A stretch of DNA of 33,807 nt, from NCBI GenBank assembly GCA_016928315.1, contig JAFGKZ010000232.1:1-33807 (forward strand), written 5' to 3'. The DNA is from Calditrichaceae bacterium (lineage in GTDB: Bacteria; Calditrichota; Calditrichia; Calditrichales; Calditrichaceae). The translations under genes were made by a program, and so were the position numbers. Shown in pieces: positions 1-9,185 of the stretch (position 1 is the first letter of the stretch; the number at the start of each line of letters is the position of its first letter). The notes beneath the pieces were generated by a model that had not been told where the DNA came from, did no database searches, and saw only the letters and a program-made list of their open reading frames with translations.

Positions 1-1
1 A

Positions 2-1003
2 GATTATTTTGTTTATGAATCATTTGATTATCCGATGGATACGGCTCTTGATACACTGGTTGGAGAAGCTGGTAATGGCTGGGGAGGGCCATGGGATCAT
101 TTTGATTTAAATGATAGTGCGATGTATGTTGCAGACAGTAATATTGTTTATGATGATATTGATTATCTTATACCGAACAAAGGTCTGCAAATGACAGGTG
201 GTAATATTGCTGCCTGGGAGGGACAACGATATGGAAGATATTTGGATAAAACCTGGCCTAATGAAGCAGGAATGGAGTATTGGTTGAGTTTTGTTATGGT
301 TTTATCTCCTGATTTCTCCCAAAATGGCTGGGCTTTTGTTAGCCTATATACGGATGCAACTGAACAGGTTGGTGTAGGGCATGAATGGGGTAACGATAGC
401 CTTGGTCTTGGCGTATATAATACAGAAGGGCATTCCAGCTACAAAGGCCAGGAAGGCCCACAATGGTTTGTAGCAAAAACCATCATGTCCGGAGACACCT
501 TGGGACAACGCACATTCTTATGGGTAACACCGAATCCGGAAGGAGGAGAGCCTGATACAAATAATGCTGATGCAAAAGCTAATTGGAATTTACGTAATGG
601 CTTCAACAGAATTGCGGTGCATTTTGGCAATGAAATTCCAGGCGCCAGAATGACTGTTGATGAAATTAGATTGGGTACATCATGGGATCAAATAGCTGCA
701 GATCCAAATGCATTGCCCGGACAAAAAAATATTCAGCCTTATGAATTTGAATTATCACAAAACTATCCTAACCCGTTTAACCCGAGTACAAAAATAGAAT
801 ATTCTGTTCAAAATAAAGGTAAAGTGCATTTAGCTGTCTATGATTTATTGGGAAGAGAAGTTGATGTATTGGTGAACGGTGAGCAAAATGCCGGCAGACA
901 CGAGGTCGTATTCTTTGGCGCAAATTTAACCAGCGGTATATACTTCTATAAATTAACCGCTAACAACCAGACTGTTACAAAGAAAATGATGTTGATGAAA
1001 TAA
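2..1003 (+). CDS. Secreted ConA/LamG-like protein with C-terminal sorting tail (5' partial)
   Basis: The reading frame is open from the window edge (codons from base 2), so the ATG at 35 is internal and the true start lies upstream. The visible N-terminal part (ESFDYP..., then GNGWGGPW) resembles the start of concanavalin-A/LamG-like jelly-roll modules common in secreted proteins of this lineage. The last ~85 residues are a type IX secretion (T9SS type A) sorting domain: the NYPNPFNPST signature, then DLLGREV, then a Lys-rich end (TKKMMLMK). The protein is therefore probably exported and cell-surface attached or released. No catalytic motif is recognised; it could be the carbohydrate-binding end of a larger hydrolase. 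It is followed by a strong terminator, so it belongs to an upstream transcript. The sorting tail is certain; the module name is a guess from overall pattern. Confidence 0.75.
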   Translation, partial: DYFVYESFDYPMDTALDTLVGEAGNGWGGPWDHFDLNDSAMYVADSNIVYDDIDYLIPNKGLQMTGGNIAAWEGQRYGRYLDKTWPNEAGMEYWLSFVMVLSPDFSQNGWAFVSLYTDATEQVGVGHEWGNDSLGLGVYNTEGHSSYKGQEGPQWFVAKTIMSGDTLGQRTFLWVTPNPEGGEPDTNNADAKANWNLRNGFNRIAVHFGNEIPGARMTVDEIRLGTSWDQIAADPNALPGQKNIQPYEFELSQNYPNPFNPSTKIEYSVQNKGKVHLAVYDLLGREVDVLVNGEQNAGRHEVVFFGANLTSGIYFYKLTANNQTVTKKMMLMK

Positions 1004-1027
1004 ACTAACCTAATTACAAATGCTAAC

Positions 1028-1072
1028 AATGGTACTTGATTATCCGTCTTTTGATAATTGAGTACCATTTTT
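1028..1072 (+). terminator. Rho-independent terminator after the sorting-tail gene
   Basis: A 17-bp stem (arms 1028-1044 and 1053-1069, with two G-T wobble pairs) encloses an 8-base loop and runs into five T residues (1068-1072). It starts 25 bases after the stop codon of the preceding gene. It separates that gene from the outer-membrane operon that follows. Confidence 0.9.
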
Positions 1073-1431
1073 AATAATGAGATAATTCAAACCCATGTTT
1101 AATTCACTTATACATCTCGCAAAGTTGATAAATACATTTATTTAAATCTACAATGTTATAATAATTAGAAATCAAAATGAAACATAATTATTCAACATAG
1201 ACAAAGTATTTTTATTGAATGAAAAGAGTTGTTTTCGATATGCAATACTGTTTTTCAAAATTGAATTACCGATTATTAAGGTGTATTACACACTTACATA
1301 AGCAGTAGTTAGTCATAGGTTGTAGAATATTGTTAGAATTAAGGTTTGAAGTCATTTGAAATTTATTGAAAATAATATTTTTAAAAATAGAATTAACCAA
1401 ACATTGCATACTTAAGTTGTTTATTAATTGT
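1073..1431. other. AT-rich leader region without a gene
   Basis: About 360 bases with no convincing coding frame or RNA gene. It must hold the promoter of the TonB-receptor operon, but no clear -35/-10 pair or TAnnTTTG box was found. A small imperfect palindrome (GTGT-ATT-ACAC, around 1281-1291) could be an operator but is too short to claim. Confidence 0.5.
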
Positions 1432-1437
1432 AAGGAG
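1432..1437 (+). promoter_or_regulatory. Ribosome binding site that selects ATG 1447
   Basis: AAGGAG lies 9 bases before ATG 1447 but only 3 bases before the in-frame TTG at 1441. The spacing favours the ATG as the start of the TonB receptor. Confidence 0.7.
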
Positions 1438-1446
1438 TAATTGTGT

Positions 1447-4400
1447 ATGAGACAATTTATCCCAAATTCAGTAATTCTTTTGCTACTTATAATGGTACTA
1501 ATAACTACAATTTGGGCTGGTACAACCGGTAAAATCAGTGGTGTAATTGTTGATAAGGAAACAGGAGAACCATTAGCAGGAGCAAATGTGATCGTGCAGA
1601 ATACACTACTTGGAGCATCCGTAGATTTAAACGGACAATATACGATTTTGGATATTCCGCCGGGACTGTATTCAGTTCAAATTTCTTATGTCGGTTATCG
1701 CACAGTCATCATGAATGATGTTAGGATATTAATCGATCAAACAACTCGTTTGAATGTAGAGATGGAATCAGAATCACTTGAAATGGATGCTATTATAGTG
1801 GTTGCACAACGTGATTTATTAAAACCTGATGTTGCTACTAGTACAATTTCAATAAATCCTGAAGAAATTGAAACCCTTCCGGTATCTGATGTAATTGGTA
1901 TTCTTAACATGCAGGCAGGCATTCAGTATCTGAACGTTCGTGGCGGCTCAGATCGTGACCTATTATTTATGATCGATGGCATAACAGCAAGAGATCCCAG
2001 AAACAATCAACCTATATCAAAAATTGCCTTAAGTTCCATTCAGGAAGTATCTGTTGAACGGGGCGGTTTTAATGCTGAATACGGACAGGTACAATCAGGC
2101 CTTGTTAACGTGGTTACCAAAGAGGGGAAAAAACAGGGATACTCTGGCAGTTTCCTATTTAAATATACTCCTCCTCAGGCAAAATATTTTCGGACTAAAG
2201 ATACACCGGATGTTCATGATCTGGACTCTTACTGGTTGCGTCCTTATTATGATCCGGATGTCTGCTGGACAGGTACTAAGAGTGGCGCATGGGATGATTA
2301 CATGCAGAAACAGTATCCTTTCTTCGCGGGTTGGAATGATGTTTCAAAATCCTTGTTAATGGATAATAATCCGGATAACGATTTAACGCCTCTGGCTGCG
2401 CAACGTGTTTTTATGTATGAAACACGTAAAGCTCAACCAAATGATGAACCGGATTACGAAATCGATGCCGGATTTGGTGGCCCGGTTCCATTTATATCTG
2501 AACCATTGGGGAATCTCCGTTTTTTTACTTCTTATCGCAGCGATAGAGAAATGTTGCTTTGGTCGCAAGCGTACCCGGATTACCGGGATTATGACTGGTC
2601 TCTGACAATGAATTCAGAAATTAACAAATCAATGAAACTGCGATTTAATTCTCTGATTGGGAAACAATACACCCTGGCTGAAAACTGGAATTACGGCTAT
2701 TATCCCCGTTGGCCAAGTGATATTGCCGGTGGCACAGGCGGTTATCCTTTATTCAATTTATTTAGTGATTGGGCCTATTCAAAAGCGGAAATTGCCCACC
2801 AAATGTATGGCGCAAAGTTCACTCATACAATAAGCTCTAAAACCATTTATGAGATATCTTTAGATTATTTTCGAAGAGAATATGATACATTTCCAACGGC
2901 ATTACGCGACACATCCAAAAAAATCGAAATTTTACCCGGTTATTTTGTCGATGAATACCCGATAGGTTATTGGCCTTATGAACAGGTTGGCGTAACGCCT
3001 GAAATTGCAGACGGTGTACAGGCATCTCTGGCAAGAGATAATTCATTGGCCCAATCATTTACATTCAAAGCAGATTTTACAAGCCAGTTAAATTTTGCCA
3101 ACCTGGTTAAAGCCGGTGTTGAATTTGTATATAATGATTTGGATCTGGATTACGGTTTTATACAGATGCTAACAAAAGGTCAAACTTACGGTCAACATGT
3201 CCAGATGCAAAATTACCCCATACGGGCAGCGGCCTATATTCAGGATAAATTGGAAACAAATGGATTTACATTGAATGGTGGTTTAAGACTTGATTACAGT
3301 GATTCCAGAACAGATTGGTGGAATATAGATCCTTATGATCCTTTATTTATCTCTCAAAGATATAATGATTCACGCGATTTTCCAATGAAAAAATCAAAAC
3401 CTCAATGGCAGTTAAGTCCGCGGCTGGCTATTTCACATCCCATAACCGAAAACTCTAAATTGTTTTTTAATTATGGACATTTTAAGCAAATGCCCCAGTA
3501 TGAATCATTATTCCGTGTGCGGAGAAATTCACAGGGTGTTTTACAGACATTAGGTGATCCAAACCTTAAACTATCCAAAACGGTCTCTTATGAATTGGGA
3601 TATGATCATATATTATACAACTATACACTGCAATTGGCTGCTTTCTATCGTGATATTACAAATGAACAAACAACCGTTTCCTACTTCCCTAAAGATGGAG
3701 ATCCTAACCAATATCAACTTACAACAAGTAATCAATATCGTGACATTCGCGGGTTTGAACTTACGGTTCGGAAGGGATTCGGTCGCTGGCTGACAGGATT
3801 TGCAAATTATACGTATCAGGTAAGTTCCAGCGGTCATTTTGGTCGTAGTGAAATTTATGAAGATGCCGGGGATCAGAAGAATTATTATGATAATGATCCG
3901 AATAAAATATATCAACAACGCCCGGTTGCAGCACCATATGCACGCGTTAATTTAACTTTTAAAACACCGGATGATTATGGTCCCTCAATAATTGATCAAC
4001 ACATTTTTGGCGGTTTTATGACCAATATCCTTTTTTCATGGAATCAGGGCGGCTATACCACTTACAATCCAAATAATATTTCTGGAATTGAAAACAATGT
4101 ACAATATTTAGATTCTTATGACGGAACTCTCCGACTAGGCAAGACTTTTACTTTTGACAATTTTTCTGTTCAATTTTTAATGGATATCGGCAATTTATTT
4201 AATCAGATGCGATTAAGAGATACCGGTAATCGGGAATATCGTGAGTCTCTTCATTTACCAAAAAACGAGGGTTATCCAAATATACCTGGTAATGATAAAT
4301 TTGGCGATTACCGTAAACCAGGTGTTGACTGGCAACCTATGAAATACCGACAAGTAATCGTAGGGACAACACCACCGGCTGATGATATACCTATTTATTA

Positions 4401-4584
4401 TGAAGGAGATACTGGTAGATATTTTGAAATAGTAGACAATCAATGGCAGGAAATGGACGCAAAACGAATAAATAAAGTTCTTGATGACAAAGCTTATATC
4501 TATCATGCAGATGCATCAACATGGCGTTTTTTAGGTCCAAGGACATACACATTTGGTCTGCGTCTCTCGTTTAATTTAAACTGA
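1447..4584 (+). CDS. TonB-dependent outer-membrane receptor with N-terminal carboxypeptidase-regulatory-like domain
   Basis: A 1045-residue outer-membrane active transporter, probably for oligosaccharides given its neighbours. Signal peptide about residues 1-24 (cleavage near IWA/GTTG); CarbopepD-regulatory-like beta-sandwich about 27-115 (GKISGVIVDKETGEPLAGAN); plug about 125-225 with NVRGGSDRDLLFMIDGI and ERGGFNAEYGQVQSGLVNVV; the rest is beta-barrel with many aromatic, alternating strands, ending in LRLSFNLN. This is SusC-like in overall architecture, but there is no SusD partner; the next genes are a secreted FN3 protein, a PorV-like protein and a TIG lipoprotein, all tightly spaced (19 bases to the next chosen start). 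The ATG at 1447 was chosen over TTG 1441 from the AAGGAG spacing. The class is certain; the substrate is inferred only from the surrounding hydrolases. Confidence 0.93.
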   Translation: MRQFIPNSVILLLLIMVLITTIWAGTTGKISGVIVDKETGEPLAGANVIVQNTLLGASVDLNGQYTILDIPPGLYSVQISYVGYRTVIMNDVRILIDQTTRLNVEMESESLEMDAIIVVAQRDLLKPDVATSTISINPEEIETLPVSDVIGILNMQAGIQYLNVRGGSDRDLLFMIDGITARDPRNNQPISKIALSSIQEVSVERGGFNAEYGQVQSGLVNVVTKEGKKQGYSGSFLFKYTPPQAKYFRTKDTPDVHDLDSYWLRPYYDPDVCWTGTKSGAWDDYMQKQYPFFAGWNDVSKSLLMDNNPDNDLTPLAAQRVFMYETRKAQPNDEPDYEIDAGFGGPVPFISEPLGNLRFFTSYRSDREMLLWSQAYPDYRDYDWSLTMNSEINKSMKLRFNSLIGKQYTLAENWNYGYYPRWPSDIAGGTGGYPLFNLFSDWAYSKAEIAHQMYGAKFTHTISSKTIYEISLDYFRREYDTFPTALRDTSKKIEILPGYFVDEYPIGYWPYEQVGVTPEIADGVQASLARDNSLAQSFTFKADFTSQLNFANLVKAGVEFVYNDLDLDYGFIQMLTKGQTYGQHVQMQNYPIRAAAYIQDKLETNGFTLNGGLRLDYSDSRTDWWNIDPYDPLFISQRYNDSRDFPMKKSKPQWQLSPRLAISHPITENSKLFFNYGHFKQMPQYESLFRVRRNSQGVLQTLGDPNLKLSKTVSYELGYDHILYNYTLQLAAFYRDITNEQTTVSYFPKDGDPNQYQLTTSNQYRDIRGFELTVRKGFGRWLTGFANYTYQVSSSGHFGRSEIYEDAGDQKNYYDNDPNKIYQQRPVAAPYARVNLTFKTPDDYGPSIIDQHIFGGFMTNILFSWNQGGYTTYNPNNISGIENNVQYLDSYDGTLRLGKTFTFDNFSVQFLMDIGNLFNQMRLRDTGNREYRESLHLPKNEGYPNIPGNDKFGDYRKPGVDWQPMKYRQVIVGTTPPADDIPIYYEGDTGRYFEIVDNQWQEMDAKRINKVLDDKAYIYHADASTWRFLGPRTYTFGLRLSFNLN

Positions 4585-4585
4585 T

Positions 4586-4591
4586 AAAGGA
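4586..4591 (+). promoter_or_regulatory. Ribosome binding site deciding the start at 4604
   Basis: AAAGGA ends one base before the ATG at 4592 and 12 bases before the ATG at 4604. Only the second leaves room for a ribosome, and it also places Lys-rich residues directly at the signal peptide N-terminus. Confidence 0.55.
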
Positions 4592-4603
4592 ATGGATTAT
4601 TTT

Positions 4604-6724
4604 ATGAAATTATTATATAAAACAATTCGACTTTTTCCATTATTCATAGTTTTTATTTCTATCAGCGGAATGATTAATCAGGGATTAAGTCAGGAACAAA
4701 GATGGATCCGAGTAGGTGATCTGCAGTGCTATTTTTATGATTACGGTTCCGAACTGGAGGGCGATGTAAATTTTTTAATATGGCCTGCTTTATATGGTAA
4801 TAACCAAACTACCTGCAGGGGTAAAGGTTTATGGTTAGGCGCTCAAAATTTTACTGATCCGCTTGCAGATAATATTGTTCGGGGCGTTAAAGTTATAGGC
4901 ATCGGTCCGCGTTCATCTGTTCACCAGGATAATATGTTTATACCACAAAGCATTAAACTTGTCGGTAAGTTTGAACATCCTGATGTCATTGTGAATGATA
5001 AAGAGGGATCAAGTAATCCTGATTATGATATGCTCGATGAGTTTGATGAGTCCTTACCCTGTGACCGTATGGTGGTTATCAAATTTAATACCTCGATGGG
5101 TGTTTCAGTTACAAAAAAAGTATTGGCTTTTACCCAGCAGGATCATGATGATTATTTTATTTATGATTATGTCTTTAAAAATACCGGAATTTATAATGAG
5201 AACGGAGATATTCTTGAACAAACCCTGACTGATTTTTGGGTCTATTTTACTTACCGCTATGCTTTTGCAGGCGTAACATCCAGCGGCTGGGGTTCAACCT
5301 GGGGAGCTTTCTCCTCATTGTGGGGCGGAAGTACCATGCAGCATAATTTTGATATAAACGATCCGGAGGGTATGAGAGGATATTATTGCTGGTATGGACC
5401 AACCAGTGCTGATAGCCACCCATTGACAGCTGCTGAAGACTGGGGCTGCCCGGATCATGAGGAAACCGGTGTGTTAGGATCTGCAAAATATGCCGGTGGT
5501 ACTACTCTATTTGTTTCAAGAAATCCACAGAATTTTAGTACAGATGATCTCAATCAGCCTGCTACGACAGCCTATACCGGATCCGATGGAAATCCCATGG
5601 ATGCGGATGCCGGTCAAACCGATGAGACTTTCATGCAGATTCGATATAATATTATGTCTGAAGGTCATTTATCATCAAGCATGTCTGAAGATTTTTTTCA
5701 AAATTTGGGGCAAGATGCTTATGTGGATGATTGGGTAACAAACCGGCAATATCGTGATACCAATACCGGTGGAAGCGTTTCACAAGGCCAGGGATATGGA
5801 CCTTATACTTTGGAACCCGGCGACAGTATTCGTATCGTTTATGCCGAAGGTCTCAGCGGAATAAGCTGGGAAAAATGCCGGGAAGTTGGGGCTAAGTGGC
5901 TTGAATATAAAAATGGATATTCTGAACCGACTTTGATTAATCCAGATGGCACCAATGCAGGTTCTGATTATAATGGCTACAAACGTGCCTGGTGTTTTAC
6001 GGGTGAAGATTCAATTCTTAAAGTTTTAAATAATGCACGTGATAATTTTGAATCCAACTATGCTATTCCACAGTCTCCGCCGGCTCCGGAATGGTTTGAA
6101 GTCAATGACGGAGGTGATATGATACAATTAGCGTGGGCGGATAATGCAGAATCTGATCCCAACTTTGGTGGTTACGTGATCTACAGAACGAAAGAATTAG
6201 CAAAAGATTATAAATCAGTTTATACTAAAGTTTTTGAATGTGATGCAGCTAATGCTGTAAATGAATTTAATGATAAATCTGCGGACCGAAATGTTGAATA
6301 TTACTATTATATTCAATCCAAAGATGACGGCTCTCAAACAGGTGAGACTTTATATAGTAGTAAATATTTGACTTTAACTACTGAACCGGCTTTTGCTCTG
6401 CAGCCAGGTATTAAATCAACTCTGGATTCAGTGCGTGTCGTACCTAATCCGTATGATATTCGCAACCGGCTATACCAATACGGTGTTGATTCACAGTTTG
6501 ATCAAATTGTTTTTTATGGCTTACCTGTTAGAGAATGCAAACTACGTATATTTACTGAACGCGGTGATCTAATCTGGGAAAAAGACCATATTAACGGATC
6601 CGGAAATGAAATATGGAATAGTATGACCAGTTCCCAGCAGGTAGTTGTTAGCGGTGTTTATATCCTTCATGTTGAAGCCCCGGGCCTTGGATCTGTTATC
6701 CGTAAATTTGTAATCATCAGGTAA
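4604..6724 (+). CDS. Secreted protein of unrecognised family with FN3-like domain and FlgD-like/sorting tail
   Basis: 706 residues. A signal peptide is clear (MKLLYK, hydrophobic core, likely cleavage GLS/QEQ). The large N-terminal part (about 35-480) is rich in Gly, Trp, Tyr, Asp and Asn, with blocks such as GKGLWLGAQNF; I do not recognise its family. About residues 494-590 look like a fibronectin type III domain (PAPEWFEV..., GGYVIYRT..., YYYIQSKDDG). The last ~90 residues (VVPNPYDIRNR..., FTERGDLIWEKD..., SGVYILHV..., IRKFVIIR) form a FlgD-like Ig fold of the type used as a T9SS sorting tail. It sits between the TonB receptor and the PorV-like gene, in the place where a SusD lipoprotein would be expected, so a surface glycan-capture role is possible but unproven. 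The ATG at 4604 was preferred to 4592 because AAAGGA (4586-4591) directly abuts the latter. Confidence 0.8.
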   Translation: MKLLYKTIRLFPLFIVFISISGMINQGLSQEQRWIRVGDLQCYFYDYGSELEGDVNFLIWPALYGNNQTTCRGKGLWLGAQNFTDPLADNIVRGVKVIGIGPRSSVHQDNMFIPQSIKLVGKFEHPDVIVNDKEGSSNPDYDMLDEFDESLPCDRMVVIKFNTSMGVSVTKKVLAFTQQDHDDYFIYDYVFKNTGIYNENGDILEQTLTDFWVYFTYRYAFAGVTSSGWGSTWGAFSSLWGGSTMQHNFDINDPEGMRGYYCWYGPTSADSHPLTAAEDWGCPDHEETGVLGSAKYAGGTTLFVSRNPQNFSTDDLNQPATTAYTGSDGNPMDADAGQTDETFMQIRYNIMSEGHLSSSMSEDFFQNLGQDAYVDDWVTNRQYRDTNTGGSVSQGQGYGPYTLEPGDSIRIVYAEGLSGISWEKCREVGAKWLEYKNGYSEPTLINPDGTNAGSDYNGYKRAWCFTGEDSILKVLNNARDNFESNYAIPQSPPAPEWFEVNDGGDMIQLAWADNAESDPNFGGYVIYRTKELAKDYKSVYTKVFECDAANAVNEFNDKSADRNVEYYYYIQSKDDGSQTGETLYSSKYLTLTTEPAFALQPGIKSTLDSVRVVPNPYDIRNRLYQYGVDSQFDQIVFYGLPVRECKLRIFTERGDLIWEKDHINGSGNEIWNSMTSSQQVVVSGVYILHVEAPGLGSVIRKFVIIR

Positions 6725-6735
6725 GGAGAAATTAG

Positions 6736-7764
6736 ATGAAAAAATCATATATACTCAGAATGGGCTTCCTGGTGGGATTTTTCTTATTCCAATTTGTTAG
6801 CGCCCAGGATTATCAAAAACTGGCTCAATCCGGATTTCAGTTTCTGAGCGTTGTATCTGACGCCCGCGGCGCTTCGATGGCGGAAGCTATGACCAGTCTG
6901 CGAATAGGTTCCAGCTCATTGTTTTTCAATCCTGCGGGAATGGCAGAGATGGATCAATTTATGGATGTAGCTCTGAGCCATAATAGCTGGATTGCAGATA
7001 TTACTCATTACACAGCCAGTCTGGCTATAAATCCATGGCAGGGACGGTACGGAGTGATTGGCTTTAGTATCCAGAGTGTGGATTATGGTGATTTTTTAGG
7101 AACTACTGTAAATCATAATAATGAATTGGGATATGATGATACCGGCATTTTTAGCGTGACAGCCATGGCTGCAGGTCTCGGCTATGCAAAACGATTAAGT
7201 GATAAATTCAGCGTGGGTGGTCAGATACGTTTGATAGAACAGGATCTTGGACAAAGTGAAATTGCTGTTATTGAAGCCGGTGATACTTCACAAACAACCG
7301 TATCTAACAAATTATCCCCATTGATCTTTGATTTTGGCACACAGTTTAAGACAGGTATTAAAAGCCTTGTATTTGGTATGTCCGTTAGAAATTTTTCTAA
7401 AGAAGTAAAATACGCCCGGGAAGGATTTCAGGCGCCATTAGTATTTACAATTGGCATCTCAATGAACGTATTTGACTTGTTTAGCGCGCTTCCCTATAAT
7501 CAATCTATGATGGTTAGCATCGATGGCAGTCATCACAGAGATCACCCTGAGCAGATTAAAATAGGTATGGATTACAAGCTCCTTGATGCATTATCTCTTC
7601 GCGTTGGATATATCTCAAATAATGATGAGAATGATTTCTCATTTGGATGTGGATTTTCCGGTTCCGGATTATCAAAGTATACAGGTCTTAAGATTGATTA
7701 CTCCTATACGCCTTTTGGCGTTTTCGATAATGTCCAAAGATGGACTATCGGATATTCATGGTGA
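6736..7764 (+). CDS. PorV/PorQ-family (UPF0164-like) outer-membrane beta-barrel protein
   Basis: 342 residues with a signal peptide (cleavage near VSA/QDY). The hallmark of the PorV/PorQ/UPF0164 group is visible at residues ~35-72: VVSDARGASMAEAM, then SSLFFNPAGMAEM. The rest alternates hydrophobic and polar residues in strand-like runs and ends in Trp (RWTIGYSW), as expected of a FadL-like barrel. In the type IX secretion system PorV binds sorting tails and shuttles cargo to the attachment machinery; this lineage carries many paralogues, some operon-specific. Here the gene directly follows one encoding a tail-bearing secreted protein (AAGGAG at 6723-6728 overlaps its stop codon; 11-base gap), which suggests it handles that protein. 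Family confident; the dedicated-partner idea is inference. Confidence 0.85.
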   Translation: MKKSYILRMGFLVGFFLFQFVSAQDYQKLAQSGFQFLSVVSDARGASMAEAMTSLRIGSSSLFFNPAGMAEMDQFMDVALSHNSWIADITHYTASLAINPWQGRYGVIGFSIQSVDYGDFLGTTVNHNNELGYDDTGIFSVTAMAAGLGYAKRLSDKFSVGGQIRLIEQDLGQSEIAVIEAGDTSQTTVSNKLSPLIFDFGTQFKTGIKSLVFGMSVRNFSKEVKYAREGFQAPLVFTIGISMNVFDLFSALPYNQSMMVSIDGSHHRDHPEQIKIGMDYKLLDALSLRVGYISNNDENDFSFGCGFSGSGLSKYTGLKIDYSYTPFGVFDNVQRWTIGYSW

Positions 7765-7783
7765 AAAAGGAAGGATAGAAATT

Positions 7784-9025
7784 ATGAAAATATTTCAATT
7801 TTCTTTATATAAAATTCTGATCTTAATTTTTCTTATTTTTTTCGTTATCACGTGTGGTGAATATGATGTCGCTTCGCCACAATGGGATCAGGATTTTGAA
7901 GATGTACCTATACCAATAATAACATCTGTCAGTCCGGTTGACGTGGCAGTTGCTGGCGTGAATACGATCACCATTACAGGAGAGAATTTTCTGGATGTAC
8001 CCGATTCATTTGGAGTTTACTTTAACACGGTACCGACAGAAGTCATTTCGAGTTCAACAACCAGTTTGGTCGTGAGACGTCCGAATATTGTCGCTGAAGC
8101 AGCAACCATAAAAGTAGTACCGACCCAGGCGCTGGTGGTAGCAAATCATAGTCCTTATCAAATTGATCCGGTATTGGAATCATTTATTTCATTTGAGCAA
8201 AATATTTATTCATACGCCATTGCGGTTGATCCCAATGAAAATATATATGTAATGAATACTGAAGGCTCCATTTATAGTATAATAAAAATTGATACCTCGG
8301 GTGCACAAAAAATACTTGGTACCTGTAATTTTGAACCTAGCAAATTAATTATTGGTCCTGATGGCAGGCTATATATTACCCGCATTAGCCAGAGGGAAAT
8401 TTTAGTGTTCGATGAAAATACGGATACCCAGGCGTCGCGTTGGACTCGATTACCAAGAGGTTTTTCGATTAGCTATGGTGTTTTTAATTCTGAGGGATAC
8501 TTTTTTGCTGGTGGAGATGAGGGCGGTCTTATAAGTATTGCACCCAATCCTGACATTTCTGATCCAACAGTAAATGAAACCGGATTTTATACTGAGGATG
8601 AAATACTGGGATTAAATATCTATCAAAATTATATTTATGCTGCAGTATTAACAACCTCACCCGATGCCCAACATCCTGAATTAGCGATATGGCGTCATGC
8701 TTTGACTGATAGCGGGACAGTGGGAGAAATGGAATTGGCGCTTGATTTATCGTCCAATACAATCACCGCTTCCAGTACCATAAATACCTTCAAGTTTGAT
8801 GAAAATGGGAATTTGTTTATAGGCATTGATGGAAAAGATCCATTATTAATCAATTACGCAGGTACAGGCAATATTGACTATTTTTATAAAAGTATTTTGC
8901 CTTCTGATTGCAGGCAGTTTTGCTGGGGACACGGTGATTTTATTTATTTAATTGTTGATGAAAAAAGTGATACTAAAGGCGATGGTATCTATCGTGTAAA
9001 TATGGGAGCTTCAGAGGGAAGTTAA
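7784..9025 (+). CDS. IPT/TIG-domain lipoprotein with beta-propeller-like region
   Basis: 413 residues. The frame is open further upstream, but the ATG at 7784 has AAGGA (7771-7775) 8 bases before it and yields a proper lipoprotein signal: MKIFQF, a long hydrophobic stretch, then VITC with Cys24 as probable lipidated residue. Residues ~44-127 form an IPT/TIG Ig-like domain (PIITSVSPVDVAVAG..., ITITGENFLDVPDSF). Residues ~130-410 contain repeated blades resembling NHL/SMP-30 propellers (AIAVDPNENIYVMN, LIIGPDGRLYITR, FKFDENGNLFIGIDG). IPT/TIG lipoproteins next to TonB receptors in polysaccharide loci of Bacteroidota often act as surface glycan-binding proteins; that role is plausible here. It is the last gene of the four-gene operon and is followed by a strong terminator. 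Confidence 0.8.
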   Translation: MKIFQFSLYKILILIFLIFFVITCGEYDVASPQWDQDFEDVPIPIITSVSPVDVAVAGVNTITITGENFLDVPDSFGVYFNTVPTEVISSSTTSLVVRRPNIVAEAATIKVVPTQALVVANHSPYQIDPVLESFISFEQNIYSYAIAVDPNENIYVMNTEGSIYSIIKIDTSGAQKILGTCNFEPSKLIIGPDGRLYITRISQREILVFDENTDTQASRWTRLPRGFSISYGVFNSEGYFFAGGDEGGLISIAPNPDISDPTVNETGFYTEDEILGLNIYQNYIYAAVLTTSPDAQHPELAIWRHALTDSGTVGEMELALDLSSNTITASSTINTFKFDENGNLFIGIDGKDPLLINYAGTGNIDYFYKSILPSDCRQFCWGHGDFIYLIVDEKSDTKGDGIYRVNMGASEGS

Positions 9026-9071
9026 ATTTTTAAAATTAATTGGTTGTTTTTGATAAACACTTATAAATAAT

Positions 9072-9107
9072 AAATACCAATCTAACTAAATTTAGATTGG
9101 TATTTTT
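9072..9107 (+). terminator. Rho-independent terminator closing the outer-membrane operon
   Basis: A perfect 14-bp stem (9072-9085 paired with 9092-9105) with a 6-base loop ends in a T-run (9103-9107), 46 bases after the stop of the TIG lipoprotein gene. It isolates the transporter operon from the hydrolase genes downstream. Confidence 0.9.
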
Positions 9108-9185
9108 ATCATAAATTGAAGGTAAAAAGTTATACAGATTTATTCAACATTTGCTGACTTTCTGACACCGTATCTCATAGAGTCA

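Noticed and set aside
1111-1160. TTGATA ... TATAAT as a sigma70 promoter
   Set aside because: The spacer is about 26 bases, far from the usual 17, so the pair is likely chance in AT-rich DNA.
3613-3943. Antisense open frames inside the TonB receptor
   Set aside because: Composition is shadow-like (Ile/Ser/Cys-rich without domains) and the sense frame is clearly coding.
7583-7783. 67-codon upstream extension of the TIG lipoprotein gene
   Set aside because: It overlaps the end of the PorV-like gene, has no ribosome site, and would bury the lipoprotein signal; ATG 7784 has both SD and signal peptide.
4604-9025. Possible SusD homologue among the receptor-linked genes
   Set aside because: The second gene has FN3 plus sorting tail, the third is a barrel, the fourth is TIG plus propeller; none shows the helical TPR-like SusD pattern or its lipoprotein start.
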